A stretch of DNA of 64,000 bases from Taxillus chinensis (GCA_023512835.1 CM042092.1:45378535-45442534); one strand, 5' to 3'; counted from the stretch's first letter, positions 33,672 to 46,430 are shown. Made by a program: numbers and translations. The notes: a model not told the origin generated them from the sequence alone.

Positions 33672-34661
33672 TGTTGGTCCCTTGGAGCCTAGAGGGGGGT
33701 GAATAGGCTCTTATCGAAACTCTTTTCGTACTCTTTGGCACAACACTTATCTGGTTAAGAGATAGAATCAATGCGGAAGATAACCAGATAGTGGAAGTAT
33801 TTTGTTTTATTATCAGTATCATAAGTATAACAAAATGGAAGCAAACTAAAGCTTGAAAGCTTTTAGACCTACTTAACAACTCTTTAGCACTCTATTTTCA
33901 AGTACGCACACGCTAGCCTCTATGATCTTAATGAGCTTTTGTACATACACAAAACTATAACTCTATTTCTAATGCACGCCTGCTAAAGTATACAAGTGTT
34001 ACTATTTATAGCGACATCCACAAGAGACAATCTTGGAACTTGTTGTTCTGGACATTATGCACATTTATTGTCTCTTGGAAATCTCTCTGTCTCAATTGCT
34101 ACGAATGTGGTCTTCAAGATCTTGGGTTTGCAATGCATAAGAGTCTTTGTAAGTTCCCAAGTGTAGTTAAAGTTGTGTCTACATATCCGGATGATTCACG
34201 TGTAAGGTGCTTTAAGTTTTCAACAAGTTTGTCTTACATCGGGAAGCAGCGAGCTGGTGACTTTGAATACGAAGAGATAGGTTGAGGTAGCATCTTCTTG
34301 AATCCGGTGTAAGGTTCCTTACTACGTGCTAAACTAAGCTTGGATCCTTACTCCGTAATACTGATTGCTTACTCCGTATCAATTTGGTACTGGAATCCTT
34401 ATTCCGTGTAAGCGCTTCCTTACTCCGTATGAAAGAGAAGGTCGAGTGCTTACTCCGCATCTAGTTTCCTTACTCCGCATGAGTTAAAGGAACAGATGGC
34501 TTACTCTGTATCAGCACATCCTTACTCCACATGAGTGAGTGGTTCGGATTCCTTACTCCGCATCTAGTTTCCTTACTCCGTGCGAATAAAGACTCAAGTC
34601 CTTATTCCGTAGAAGTTCTTCTTTACTCCGCATGTATGGAATACTCGGATTCCTTACTCCG
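33672..34661 (-). mobile_element. Reverse copia LTR (LTR-S1-like), first part
   Basis: The reverse complement of an LTR-S1 3' end: TGTTGGTCCCTTGGAGCCTA, GGGGGGTGAATAGG, the reversed TATA region and CCTTACTCCGTATG-type words. It is split at 34661 by a solo LTR-T (TSD CTCCG) and resumes at 52988. It is clearly more diverged from the other three LTR-S1 copies than they are from each other. Confidence 0.88.
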
Positions 34662-36495
34662 TGTAAAGACTCGTATTTGGGTAGTGTTGAGAGATAGCCA
34701 TTCTATGGAAATGCAACTATTTGGATGGTAGTGTAGTCTTTGATGTGAGCATTTTGACAGTACTTGGGCCTGATTCCGAGTCGGGGCCCCGTTTGACCCG
34801 ATTATTAACTTTTTCGGGTTTATTGGTTGACTTTGCGTTTGGGCGGTCATTTGAGTGTGATAATATCTGCTTAGTGTTGTGCTCGTCATTTCGAGCGTTT
34901 TGACTGTAATTGGGCTTAATTTGGAGTTCGTGACCTTGGGAGGTCAATTATTGCGTTCGGGTCAATTATTGCTGGGAGGCCAATTATTGGCAGCAGTATA
35001 AATAATTAAGAAACTGCATTATCCCTTTATTTTGCTTGGTGCATGCATGTTTGAGCAAGAGAGAGAGAGAGGGAAAGTAAAGAACTTCCTTTGGTGATTT
35101 CGGGGCAACTGGAACTCGTGGATCGCAAATAATCTTTCCAGGTAGGTGTCCTTGAACCTCTTATCTCGATTCGGTCTTTGAATATGCATGAATTTATCAT
35201 GATTTATGAATTTGATCTTGAACCCTAGGTTTTGGGGGAAACTCAATTTTTGGGTTAGATCTAATGATTTAGCATAAGATTTGTGGGTAAGAACTGATTT
35301 ATATCAGTTTGGGTATGTAATTTTGTACTCTATTTAGTAAAACGCGTGCCTGGGGGTTGCTGGGTTGATTCCAGATGAAAAATAGCCCAAAAACGATGAT
35401 GAACAGTAACCTGGGCGAACTGTAAGGGTCGAAGTTCGTAGTCAGCAGCTTCGTAGTCAGCATCTGTGGAGTCAGCAGCTATGGAGTCCGTAGCTTCGTT
35501 AGTCCAAATCAGTTAGTCCGGATCAGTAGTCCGGAGCAGTTAGTCCGGATCAGTAGTCCGAAGTAGTTAGTCCGGATCAGTAGTCTGGAGCAGTTAGTCC
35601 GGATCAGTAGTCCGGAGTAGTTAGTCCGGATCAGTAGTTCAGATCAGCAGCAGTGATCCATAGCATCACTCCGCAGCAATGTTTCCGTAGCATCAATCCG
35701 TAGCATCCATTCCGCAGCATCAATCTGCAGCAGTGATGCGCAGCTTCAATCCGCAGCAGTGTTTCGCAGCAGTGCAACTGCACTGCACTGAACATTTACA
35801 TTGTAAACCATTATGCCCTAAGTAGTATACATAAGTTACAATGTAAATAACGAAATACCCCCCATTCGGATTCAAAGAAAAATACTAGAAAAATAAATTC
35901 TCACTTCTTCAAAATGTGAAAATTGGGATTTAGTGTAAAATCTCAGAAAAATCCAGTTTGTTGTAGTGGTGAATTTTTGGAAAGTGGGGTTAGATATCTC
36001 AGAAAAATCCCCAAAAATCAGATTATCTTAGTTATGATATGGAGACCCAATGCCGGGACTTTTTATTGCAAGAAAATAGCTGCTATGGGTATCTCCTTCC
36101 TTAGTCAAGGAATGAGGATCGACTTGTGAAGACTGGCTACAGTTCTAAAGGGAGTGTTGTACACCTTAAGACCATATTGGTGTTGGTATGTTGGGTTGCG
36201 GGTTTGGGACTTGGGTTCCATGACTTGTTGGGTTCTCACCGTGGTGCTATGTGGTTAACGTGGCAGGCATATGCGCCGATGGCAAGCCTGTGTGGCGACT
36301 GTGACTGGGCATATTGCGCTGTGGACAGGCTAAGGCCTAAGTGAGCTGTTGAGCTCGTGGAGCTAGGGCTGAGTGCCCTGAGTTGGGATCCCATGGAGGA
36401 TCGTGGACAGGATGTCCTGTTTGGGCAGGCTGGGTCCTGATGTTTGTTTGCAGGCTGAGTCCTAATGATTGTGCACACTACACAGTGCACGAGTA
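34662..36495 (+). mobile_element. Solo LTR-T copy 3, left part
   Basis: Starts TGTAAAGACTCG after CTCCG (34657-34661). Its variable slot (about 35405-35790) holds a different array from the other copies: TTAGTCCGGATCAGTAG-like ~18-19 bp units followed by CGTAGCATCAATC-like units. It is split at 36495 by the Athila-like element (TSD GAGTA) and continues at 52519-52982, where it ends GGGGGCGTAACA followed by the second CTCCG (52983-52987). No internal region of its own, so a solo LTR. Confidence 0.93.
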
Positions 36496-39400
36496 TGACC
36501 TATGGATTTTATATGTGGTATAGGTTTGCAGCAAGTGCACTGGCCAAGTAATAAGTGGAGTATTGAAACCCCGATTATCGATCCTACAGGGAAGGAACTA
36601 GTGCTGAAAGAGAGATAATCACTAAACTAACAGATTTGGTCCATGTCTGGAAAAATGATTTAAGTTGTGCAAATAGCTTGAATTCTGAATAGCTAAAGCA
36701 AAAGTAAATAAATCAGATTGTTGGCAAGCAATTGGTATAGAGATTTCAGTGATTAAGGATCTAGGGTCACAATGTTTACCACCCAATGGATTATAATAAT
36801 TTGGATTATGGCACTTGTTCTTGATTTAAGCTTTAATTCATGTTCATGTTAATTATCTCCTACTTATCTTACATTTGGTCCATGCTAAGATAGATTTAAG
36901 GCTTTTATTCCATTTGGCCCATGTGAATAAAAGTGATCAAGGTAGATAAACAATCTAATAGTTGTAGGCTTGGTCCATCATACAACATTAAATCTAATTC
37001 ACTAGTGTTCCACCCTAGACAAGGGCTAAGATTACCTAATCATGCATAAATTAGGCATTTGCTTTCATACAAGTGAATTAAATAAGAACTGAATTTCATT
37101 TTATTGAACAAGCATAAACCATAAACCAAACTAATTACAACATATTGGGGGCTACATGTCACGCCCCCGAATTCCAGGGAACCTGGAACCGGGTACATGA
37201 CTTCCCCTTGCCCACACCCGATAGGTCAAGGGGTTGGCGACTAGCACCAATGGAGATGACACCGCGGGTGCTGTCTCAAATATGTAACCCTGTACAGTCA
37301 TACATCAAGGGTAATCCTGTACTTTCCCATATATCATCATACATACAATGAGTCAAACAGTCATACAGACATTACATCATACAGTATGCAAATACAACTG
37401 TCCACGGACCCCAGTCCAGGATATCACATAAAACACTACAGAATATAAGTGTATCATACATCAGAGTAGTGGGCATCCTCCTAGAAGAAAGTCCTCCACT
37501 AGTCTCGGGTCACACCTGAAAAGGGTAAACAACAAGTAGGGGTGAGCGACAAGCTCAGTAGGTGACCCCAAAACTCCACATCATGTAACAGCTCAGTGTA
37601 CTCATGCACTGTGTAGTGTGCACAATCATCAGGACTCAGCCTGCAAACAAACATCAGGACTCAGCCTGCCCACACAAGACAACTTGTTCATGATCCTCCA
37701 TGGGATCCTAGCTCAGGGCACTCAGCCCTAGCTCCACGAGTTCAACGACTCAACTCAGGCCTTAGCCTGTCCACAGCGCAATATGCCCGGCCACAGTCGC
37801 CACACAGGCCTGCCATCGGTGCATATGCTTGCCACATCAACCACATAGCACTATCGGTGCATCACGGTGAGAACCCAAACAAGTCACGGAGTCCATGCCC
37901 CAATACCTCACACCAATATACTAACATGAGTATGGCAAATCATTCTCAATATTTCCTTTGGAACTGTAACCAGTCTTCACAAGTAAATCCTCAATCCTTG
38001 ATTTATGAAGGAAGTACCCATAGCAGCTATTTTCTTGAAATCAAAAGTCCCCGCATTGGGTTCCCATATCATAACTAAGATAATATGATTTTTGGGGATT
38101 TTTCTGAGATGTCTAACCCCACTTTCCAAAAATTCACCACTACGAACTTTTGGGTTTTTTTCGAGATTTTACACTAAATCCCAATTTTCACATTTTGAAA
38201 TAGTAGGAATTAATTTTTCTAGTATTTTTCTTTGAATCCAAATGGGGAGTATTTCGTTATTTACATTGTAACTTAAGTATAAATACTTAAGTATAATTTT
38301 TCTAGTATTTTTCTTTGAATCCAAATGGGGGGTATTTCGTTATTTACATTGTAACTTAAATGTGTAGATGGGTATAGGTTGCAATATAAATAGGTCCAGT
38401 CCAGTGCTGTATAGTGTCCAGTTACACTGCAGAACCTGCGACTCGTAGCTGCGAAATGCGGAGCTGCAGTGCGCCTCGAAGACTCGAAGCGAGGCTACGA
38501 CCTTCGACCTACGAGGCTACGAACTTCGACCCTTCGACTACGAACTACGACCCTATGACCTTCGAACTACGAGGCTATGAGGCTATGAGGCTACGAACTA
38601 CGAACCTTCGAGCTACGAACTACGGGTCTACGAACTACGACCCTACGACCCTGGATCTTTGACCCTTCGACCCAGAACTTCGGATTTTCGTCAGTTCGAC
38701 CCAGTAACGCGTCTAGGGTACTGTTCATTGTCGTTTTTTCCTGTTCTTCGTCTGGAATCAACCCAGCAACCCCCAGACACGCACAAACACGCATTCTATG
38801 CAACAGACTGCGATATTTACCTTAAAATGCGTCCAGAACGCCTCTAAATCGCGCAGAAACAACAGAAACACGTATAAAATTCCAGAACTCTAGATTTAAA
38901 CCCAGAATTTCATGGTTGACTTATCAACCCTCATGAAAAACACAATTAATCAACCCCAAAATCACAGAAACATATATCCACAATGATATAAAACAGTTCT
39001 TAACCACAAATCTTATGCTAAACGATTAGATCTAACCCAAAATTGGTTTTCCCCAAATTCTAGGGTTTATGATCAATTTCATAAATCATGATAAATTCGT
39101 GCAAATCCAAAATAAGAGAGAGATAAGAAGTTCAAGGACACCTACTTGAAGTGAATCTCCGAGCTCCACGAACCCCAAATCGCCCCAAATCGCCAAAGCC
39201 TCCAAGCTCTCTCAAGCTCTCTCTCTCTCAACGCACAAACGTGAAACGTAAAGTGAAATCTTCTTCCTCTTTTTTTTTCTGCTATTTATATTTCTGCCAG
39301 TCAACTAACCTAGTCAACCATTGACCCAGTCCCAACACAAAAATTGACCTCTAAGCCCCCGAACTCCAAATTGAGTCAAACTACAGTCAAAATGCTTGAA

Positions 39401-40535
39401 ATGACGAGCACAACACTAAACAGATATTATTACACCCAAATGACCACCCAAACGCAAAGTCAACCAATAAACCCCGAAAAGTCAACAATCGGGTCAAACG
39501 GGGCCCCGACTCGAAATCGGACCCAAGTACAGTCAAAATGCTCACATCGACGACTACACTACCATCCAGATAGTTACATTCCCATAGAATGACTATCTCT
39601 CAAAACTACCCAAATACGAGTCTTTACACTACATTGCTCCCCTAGACTAACAAAACTATCCAATAATCATAATGAAAGCAATAGAAATTACAAGAAAGCA
39701 CATGATTACAGTACCGGGACAATAAAGGAAGAACCCAAGATGATCCAGGACTCCGGCCTCCAAAGACTCCAGCGTCTGCTGCCCAAAATCGCTCCTCTCC
39801 AACTCCAGTGTCGCCAAAGGACCATCCAATCTTTCAGCAACGGCTATAGGTCTTCTTCAGAAGTCATATCAGATTGTCTAACCAAGGATGATTTACAATG
39901 CCTCCCAAGCCCCCTATTTATAAGATTTAGTGGGCCAAATTAGGGTTACAAAAGGTGTGCCCTAATTATAAGTGTGGTCACAGCCAAAACGACATCGTTT
40001 TGGTTAGTGACACTATTCGATGTTCCAGGCTCAATAAAACTGAAACTACACCAAATTTGACCCAAGTTCTTTAGATGAAAATGATTAAAACAACAAAACA
40101 CATCATTTGGAGCTCAAGACTGCCTGCACGCGAGAATGTACGTGAGAAAGTCCTTTTCATGTGCAGCTCCAAATCAGCCCAAATTTGCTCCGAAGCTTCA
40201 GTAGAACTTGTAGAAAGCATCCATGCATCAAACTCCTTGCACGCGAGAATGCACGTGAGAAAGTCCTTTTCACATGCACTTTCATTTTGCTCTTATTTTG
40301 CTTCCATCTTCTTCCTATAGCTTCCTCTTGAGTGTATGGAGTGATCTAGCCAAGGTGTGTGGGAAAAAGTTGCTCCAAAACCTGCCAAAACCACTCAAAA
40401 AGTACAATTATACACCAAACAAGGTCTTCCTAGGGTTAGAGCAAATATATGCAAAATACCATGCAAGTAAGCTCAAAACATACTCTAAAATACCCTAAAT
40501 ATGGCATAGGATAACAGCATAAATGCTCGTTATCA
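36496..40535 (-). repeat. 3' LTR (LTR-A) of the Athila-like element, interrupted
   Basis: Plus-strand reading is TGACCTATGGATTTTATATG to CTCGTTATCA. It is interrupted between 37156 and 39629 by a solo LTR-T (TSD CTACA). Net length about 1,563 bp. The minus-strand TATA box is the reverse of CTATTTATAAG (39914-39924). The AAAACGACATCGTTTTGG palindrome-like word lies at about 39986-40003, and CACGTG/ACGTG hairpin modules lie at 40126-40275. Confidence 0.93.
37157..39628 (-). mobile_element. Solo LTR-T copy 4 (minus strand) with TSD CTACA
   Basis: On plus it reads TGTCACGCCCCCGAATTCC to ACGAGTCTTTACA, 2,472 bp, flanked by CTACA at 37152-37156 and 39629-39633. The variable slot (about 38430-38700) holds CTACGAACTACGACCCT-like words. 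A local duplication offset by about 83 bp (38219 versus 38302, CTAGTATTTTTCTTTG) is specific to this copy. It is nested in the 3' LTR of the Athila-like element. Confidence 0.95.
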
Positions 40536-41334
40536 AATTCCCCCACACTTGAACCTTTGCTTGTCCTCAAGCAAAAGAAACAAACACACAGTCAAACTGT
40601 AAAGAAATAAAATAACAAACAAGAGAGACATGGTTTCCTAAGGCATACAACTCTATCATGATGAAGTAGACATTCCAGCAGCTAAAATGAATCACAAATT
40701 AATCTAAACATGCCCTTACTATCAAGTCCAACAACCATGTAATATCATTACTAACAGTTCAGATAGAAGCAAACATGCAATGATAAAATGAAACTTAGCT
40801 TCCCCTGAAAGTCCTCACCAAGGTTAGAGCAGCCTCACTCAAATATATCTTTCTTTTCTCTCCTCTCATGCCTTACTATCAATGCCTAACAGCTAAGGAG
40901 GATGTGTACAATATACTCTCACACTCGCTACTAGCTATTGATTAAGTTTTTGCCAAGTAAACATGAGAGGTCCCCATTGTGCTCGTCAAGGAAAACACAC
41001 CCTCTATTATACTTTTTGCAACTCACACACTATTCTAACTCAATAACTCACACTCCTCACTAGAGCTAGCAACTTAGGCTCAACACTCTCAATAAAAACC
41101 ACTCAGTCTATGTGGTATTTTTTTTCACACTTTTTTTATAATAACCTTACAAGGTTGCATTTTATGCTCTCCCTTGATGGATTATTCACTCTGCTATTTT
41201 CCTCACGCAACCCTTTTATTACACATAAACATCAATAGGGTTGTTTTTTTTTGTTTTTTTAAACAAGAACTATACTCAATAACACATATAAAGGCTCAAT
41301 AGGGCTGCTCCATTCATTTGTCGGCGGAAAATGT
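40536..41334 (-). other. Polypurine tract and 3' untranslated region of the Athila-like element
   Basis: The minus strand next to the 3' LTR reads GTGTGGGGGAATT (40536-40548), a good polypurine tract. The rest is low-complexity and T/A-rich (T runs near 41131 and 41247), with no gene. Confidence 0.7.
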
Positions 41335-43198
41335 GCTCCTCTAAAGGCTGCTCATATATCTCGCACAGCATGATGGAGGTGTACTGAGTCATAGGAAAGT
41401 CGTTGGGCTCAGCCTCCACCACGTGTCACATCGTACGACAGAATAAGTCAACGTCATCGGCAGATAAGTACTCGTCAGCTAGGATACGTTGCAAATAGGA
41501 TGAGGTGAAGACTTCAGAATCACGCGTAAAGCGTGCTTGCAAGGTGTCTCCGTGAGTAAATTACTGAAAAACAGCTGTGGCATCAGCAGTGGAGAGGGCC
41601 AGATTGAGATGAATGTAAATGGGCGCCCCGAGGTTGTCTTCCGAGGGAGCTTCTGATGAAGCGCTGGACCACCATTGCAACGGCTGGATTAAGGGAACAA
41701 GGGCCTGTGAAGAGCTGGGCCTTGCTGGTGGTGTAAAATAAACGGGAGCTGCTGGAGGAGAAGGTGGAGCTGTGTAGGGCTCCGCCTCTTGTGGATATTG
41801 TGGATACTCGGGTGTCTCTTCGCTATGTGCAGCGGGCTGCTGAACCGGAGATGACGGTGCGTCAAATGGATCCACCACAGGAGGTGTAGGAGTTTTCTTC
41901 TTCTTCTTCTTCCCCAGGGCCTTCCAGATCTTGCTGAGCAGACCTTTGACTTCCTTCTGCTCCTTGAGGATGAGAGTTTGATTTTTCTTCAGCAGCCCGA
42001 TCTCCTGAGCGGTCTCTGCCTGTGCCTCTTGTAGTTAAGCAGTTTGCCTCCGTAAATCTTCATAAGAAGCAGCAGGAGTTGGCTCCGGGGCTTCCCAAGG
42101 TCGGGCCGATGGACGAGAGGTTGCTTGTTGGTCATGAGAGATGTACTCGAGCAGCTCCTCCAGCTGAAGTCTTGTGATGTGGCCATTGGTGAAGGCCCAG
42201 TTAAGAACATCAGCTTCACTGATAACTCGGCCACTGATGCCTCGGAAGAAGTTGTAGACTTCCTCCTTATGAACGTTGAACTGCATGTACATGGTAGTCA
42301 ACTGGAAGATGTGCTGTCGGCGGGCGTTCATGGGAGTAGAGGTGTCCCTAAATTGTTCAGTGGGTCGCTCCATATGCACGCTGTGACGTGAAGGCTGTGG
42401 AGTGACATGGATACTATCTCCCCATTTGCCTTTGTAGCTAACTCCTAAGGCACCTTCTAGATGGAGAACTCGTAACCACAGGTTATCCGGGAAAACAGTG
42501 GGGACTACTTGAGCACAAAGATGACCATATTGATATTGCAGAAGCATGCTAAGTAGTCTACCATATAAGCATTTGTGAATGTCCCGTTTCCACAATTTAA
42601 AAATTCCAGCAGCCCAATCGATGTGTAACTGATGATCTATGCAAAACATAAACTCCAAATGGGACTTAGGGACTGAGTCTACGCCACTAGTCTGTAACAG
42701 TAAGCACCTCCCTATCAAATTGGCAAGGCAACGGTATTTCCCATGAAATCCATTTTTAGTAAATTGCCGACGTCTCCCAAATTCCTTATTATATTGTAAA
42801 GCTCTACCATAATCTCCTAAGTTCAGGTCAGGTATTTCATGCATGGGATTTGTCAGATCAAAGCAGTCTCTCAACATAGCAGGGGAAATAGAAATTAAGA
42901 CACCTTGAACTTCCCCAATTATCTCATCATCTTCTTCATTGACATAGACTGACTTGTAAAAGTCTAACATGGCAGGATAGTATAGATCACTGCGAGCGCA
43001 TACTAACCCTCTCAGCCCCAAAGCTTGCAGCTTGCTCATAACTTCTTCAGTCCAGTCAAGCGTGGAGGACTCCAGGATCTCCCAATCAAGCACATTCCCC
43101 ACAAAGATCATGTCGGCTTCTCTCATCACCGAAGGCATAGAGGTGGCAGAGGCTTCAGGGCTGCCTTCTCCTTGGCGGGCTCTCCTTGTGCGCACCAT
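41335..43198 (-). pseudogene. Third ORF of the Athila-like element (ATHILA ORF1 / plant-transposon-protein type)
   Basis: A single minus-strand frame from ATG 43196-43198 with TAA at 42035-42037, TAA at 41561-41563 and a further TGA downstream near 41430. The N-terminus (MVRTRRARQGEG) is basic. The main domain (about 43080-42480) contains MIFVGNVLDWEIL, DFYKSVYV, VLISISPAMLRDCFDL, FHGKYRCLANLIGRCLLL and GVDSVP. A later motif VLNWAFTNGHITRLQLEELL (~42210-42145) resembles the Trp/Gly motif in the other third ORFs. A KKKKKK stretch (~41895-41915) precedes a Pro-rich linker. The C-terminal LSADDVDLF resembles FTTDDIDNF in the copia ORF just before its Ulp1-like part, but no Ulp1 catalytic core follows. 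It is placed like the env-like ORFs of Athila. I see no transmembrane segment. Confidence 0.7.
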
Positions 43199-44074
43199 AA
43201 CTTCGAACTCAGAAAGGAATTTGCTCTCAACAGGAAGGAAGAGGAGAGTATGAGTTGTGATTTTTAAGCTTGGAGCTCCTCCCTATTTATAGTGCTTCGC
43301 TATAAGGGTAAAAGACCAAAATGACCCTCTTAAAGTGCTCCATTATTTTCGCGGTCAGAGCAAAGAAGACTCTAGACGTCGCCAGCTGTCTTCCACCCAA
43401 ATTCCAGCTTGATTGGCTTCCATTTTGGCTGCACGCGAAAACACGTTTTTCACGGGCATGGCTGAGAAGACTTTAGACGTCGCCAGCTGCCGTCCACCAA
43501 AATTTGAAAGTGAAAGGGCGTCTCTACCCATGTGCACGTGAAAAGGCTTTTCGCGGGCAAGCCCTTTTTCGTCCAAACTTCACCAGTAGGTCACTAATAA
43601 ACAGTATAGCATTTCTACATGTGCACGTGAAAAGATGCTTTTGGCGGGTAAGCCTTTTTCACCTCAAATGCCCTCCAAATTAGCTGAAATTTGGCAGGCT
43701 GGCAGCCCATCTCCAAGGACCAAAACGTGTCACTTATTTTGCCACGAATCCCATCTAACTTTCCATATATGCATCTCCTCTCTTTGGCATTAAAATGTAG
43801 TGGGCCCCTCTGGTTCAGCTCAATTGGGCTTAGACTTGGGCCTTAGAAAAGTTATCTAAAGTTCTTATAAAAGGCCCAAGTGAAGTTAAAACAAACCTTA
43901 GCTCATTACTGCAAAATAAAAATTAGAAAACAAAACAAAAATACTCCTGTAAAAGAAAGGTTAAAGCAAAATAAAATAAAATACGAAAAATAAAAATTAA
44001 AAGGGAAAGAATTCACCATGGGTTGCCTCCCATGAAGCCCTGAGTTAAGGTCTTTAGCTGGACCGTCCTGGTCG
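43199..44074 (-). other. Linker between integrase and the third ORF
   Basis: Non-coding. Next to pol, the minus strand has a CATGGGAGGCAACCCATGG signature (44017-44035), typical of the region after Athila/Tat pol. Two ~101-bp offset copies of GACTYTAGACGTCGCCAGCTG (43369 and 43470) and repeated CACGTGAAAAG/CTTTTCNCGGGC words (43429-43655) follow towards the third ORF. Confidence 0.65.
43255..43655 (-). promoter_or_regulatory. Putative internal promoter for the third ORF
   Basis: On the minus strand a TATAAATAG box (plus CTATTTATA, 43283-43291) lies about 90 bp upstream of the third-ORF ATG (43198). It is preceded by GACGTC (43376, 43477), CACGTG-type words (about 43530 and 43621) and a ~101-bp duplication. 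The same kinds of words stand upstream of the TATA box in LTR-A and LTR-B. Promoter activity is inference. Confidence 0.5.
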
Positions 44075-45502
44075 TCAAACAGCACAAAGAGTAAGCAGGT
44101 CAACTTCTTTGACCTCTTTGGGCGAAAAGTAAGGCTTTATCCGCTGCCCGTTGACCTTGAAAATATGACTAGAAGTTGATTGCAGTTCTACACTGCCATA
44201 GGGAAACACTCGAGTCACTGTGAATGGCCCCATCCACTTTGATCTCAGCTTTCCTGGGAAAAGCTTCAGTCGCAAATTGAACAACAACACCTGCTGGCCT
44301 AACTGAACCAAAGAGGGATTTATCTTCCTGTCATGAGCGGCTTTGGTCCGCTCCTTGTACAGCTTGGCGCTTTCATAGGCATGGTATCGGAACTCATCTA
44401 ATTCATTGAGTTGATACAATCGGAGCTCCTTAGTAATAGTAGGATCCAGGTTCAGCTTCTAAACTGTCCAGAACGCCTTGTGCTCCAGTTCTACTGGCAG
44501 ATGACAGGCTTTTCCAAACAACAGGTGGTAAGGAGACATTCCTATAGGTGTCTTATATGCAGTCCGATAGGCCCATAGAGCCTCATCCAATTTTTGAAAC
44601 CACACCTTCCGGTTGCCTCCCACTGTTTTCTCTAGTATTTGTTTGATTTCGCGATTGGAGACCTCAGCTTGCCCATTTGCTTGTGGATGATATGCAAGTG
44701 TTCGCCTATGCTGCACTCCGTACTTCGTCAATAGTCTCTCGAACTGTTTGTTGCAGAAGTGACTTCCTTCGTCACTGATGATAGCTCGAGGTGTACCAAA
44801 TCGACTGAAAATATTCCGACGCAAGAATTTGGTAACCACTTGAGCGTCATTCCTTCTAGTGGGAATCGCTTCAACCCACTTGGATACGTAATCAACGGCT
44901 AGTAGAATGTATGAGAACCCCTCTGATGGTGGAAATGGGCCCATGAAGTTGATACCCCAGATATCGAAGAGTTCAACTGGAAGAATTCCAGTTTGGGGTA
45001 TCTCTTGTTTCTGTGTTATCCCCCCTGCTCGCTGACACTGATCACATGCCTTAGTGAAGGTATACATGTCGCGGAACATGGTGGGCCAGTAAAAACCACT
45101 CTGCAAGATCTTGGCCACGGTTTTCTGAACTCCAAAGTGGCCAGCATAGTCAGATGAGTGACAATGCTTCAGGATACTGCCCACTTCTTCTTCTGGTACA
45201 CATTTTCGTATCATCTGATCAGCATATCGCCTGAACAGATACGGGTCATCCCAGATATACTTTCGAACATCAGCAAGAAACTTCTTCTTCTGCTGATACG
45301 TGAACTCAGTCGGTATATAGGAACATGCATGAAAGTTCACAATATCAGCATACTTTGGAATGTGAGCTTCTGCTGAAAATAACTGCTCGTTAGGGAAGGT
45401 ATCAGAGGTTGTTACTTCATTGGACTTCCTTTCCCCCGACTCCAGCCTTGACAGATGATCTGCTATAGTGTTGGATGTGCCTTTCAAATCCTTAATCTCC
45501 AA
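44075..45502 (-). pseudogene. Athila-like integrase
   Basis: Minus-strand frame, continuing from RNase H across a TAG at about 45512. It starts with [16 protein letters not shown] and holds the HHCC zinc-binding region ([12 protein letters not shown] ... CDQCQRAG), the core with [19 protein letters not shown] and [15 protein letters not shown], and the C-terminal module MGPFTVTRVFPYGSVEL. Two defects are visible. The first catalytic Asp of the DDE triad (normally in WGIDFMGPFP) is Asn here. A TAG stop at 44459-44461 separates [10 protein letters not shown] from KLNLDPTITK. No chromodomain is seen, consistent with Athila/Tat rather than chromoviruses. Confidence 0.9.
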
Positions 45503-45511
45503 GTCGAACTC

Positions 45512-46430
45512 CTAGAGAAGTAGAACCCATCTGATTAATCTGGGTTTAGCATCCTTCTTGCTAAACAGGTACTTGAGAGCCGCATGGTCAGTATAAACTA
45601 TCACTTTTGTGCCCAGCAAGTACGATCTGAACTTGTCGCAAGCGAAAACAACAGCTAGCAATTCTTTCTCTGTAGTCGTATAATTTAACTGTGCATCATT
45701 GAGTGTTTGGCTAGCATAGTAAATCACCCAAAACACTTTGTCCTGCTTTTGCCCGAGAACTACTCCAACTGCAAAGTTGCTGGCGTCACACATCAGCTCA
45801 AAAGGTTGCGACCAGTCTAGAGCTACTATTACAGGTGCTGAACTTAACTTCTCTTTCAGCACTGAAAATGCTTGAAGGCATTCTTCTGAAAAGATGAAGG
45901 GTACATCCTTCGTTAAAAGCATGCTGAGGGGCTTGACAATCTTAGAAAAGTCTTTGATAAACCACCGGTAGAACCCCGCATGACCTAGAAAGCTCCGGAT
46001 GCCCTTCACATTTGTGGGTGGAGGTAGATTCTCAATTGTGGAAATCTTTGCTCTGTCCACTTCCAACCCAGCTGCTGACACTTTATGCCCAAGGATGACT
46101 CCCTCCTTGACCATGAAGTGGCATTTCTCCCAGTTTAACACCAGGTCTTCTTCTTCACACCAGATTAACACAATTTCCAAGTTTGTGAGACATATGGAAA
46201 ATGAAGAGCCAAAAACTAAGAAGTCATCCATGAAAACCTCCATAATGTCCTCCACTAACCTCTGGAAAATTGCCATCATGCACCTCTGGAATGTTGCAGG
46301 TGCGTTGCAGAGGCCAAAGGGCATTCACCTAAAGGCATATGTGCCAAAGGGGCACGTTAACGTTGTCTTCTCCTAGTCCTCAGGCGCAACAGCAATTTGG
46401 TTGTACCCGGAGTAGCCATCCAGGAAGAGG
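45512..46430 (-). pseudogene. Athila-like reverse transcriptase (truncated) and RNase H
   Basis: Begins at FLDGYSGYNQIAV (about 46430-46390), has stops near 46373 and 46325, then continues [20 protein letters not shown], the catalytic [25 protein letters not shown] and [16 protein letters not shown]. RNase H motifs follow ([38 protein letters not shown]). The N-terminal part of RT and the protease-RT connector are missing: the sequence jumps from the gag-protease ORF tail straight to FLDGYSGYNQ, so a large internal deletion removed this portion. Confidence 0.9.

Noticed and set aside
43429..43655. Possible remnant of a further nested LTR in the Athila-like linker
   Set aside because: No TG...CA ends or TSD found. 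The words fit an internal promoter-like repeat of the element better.
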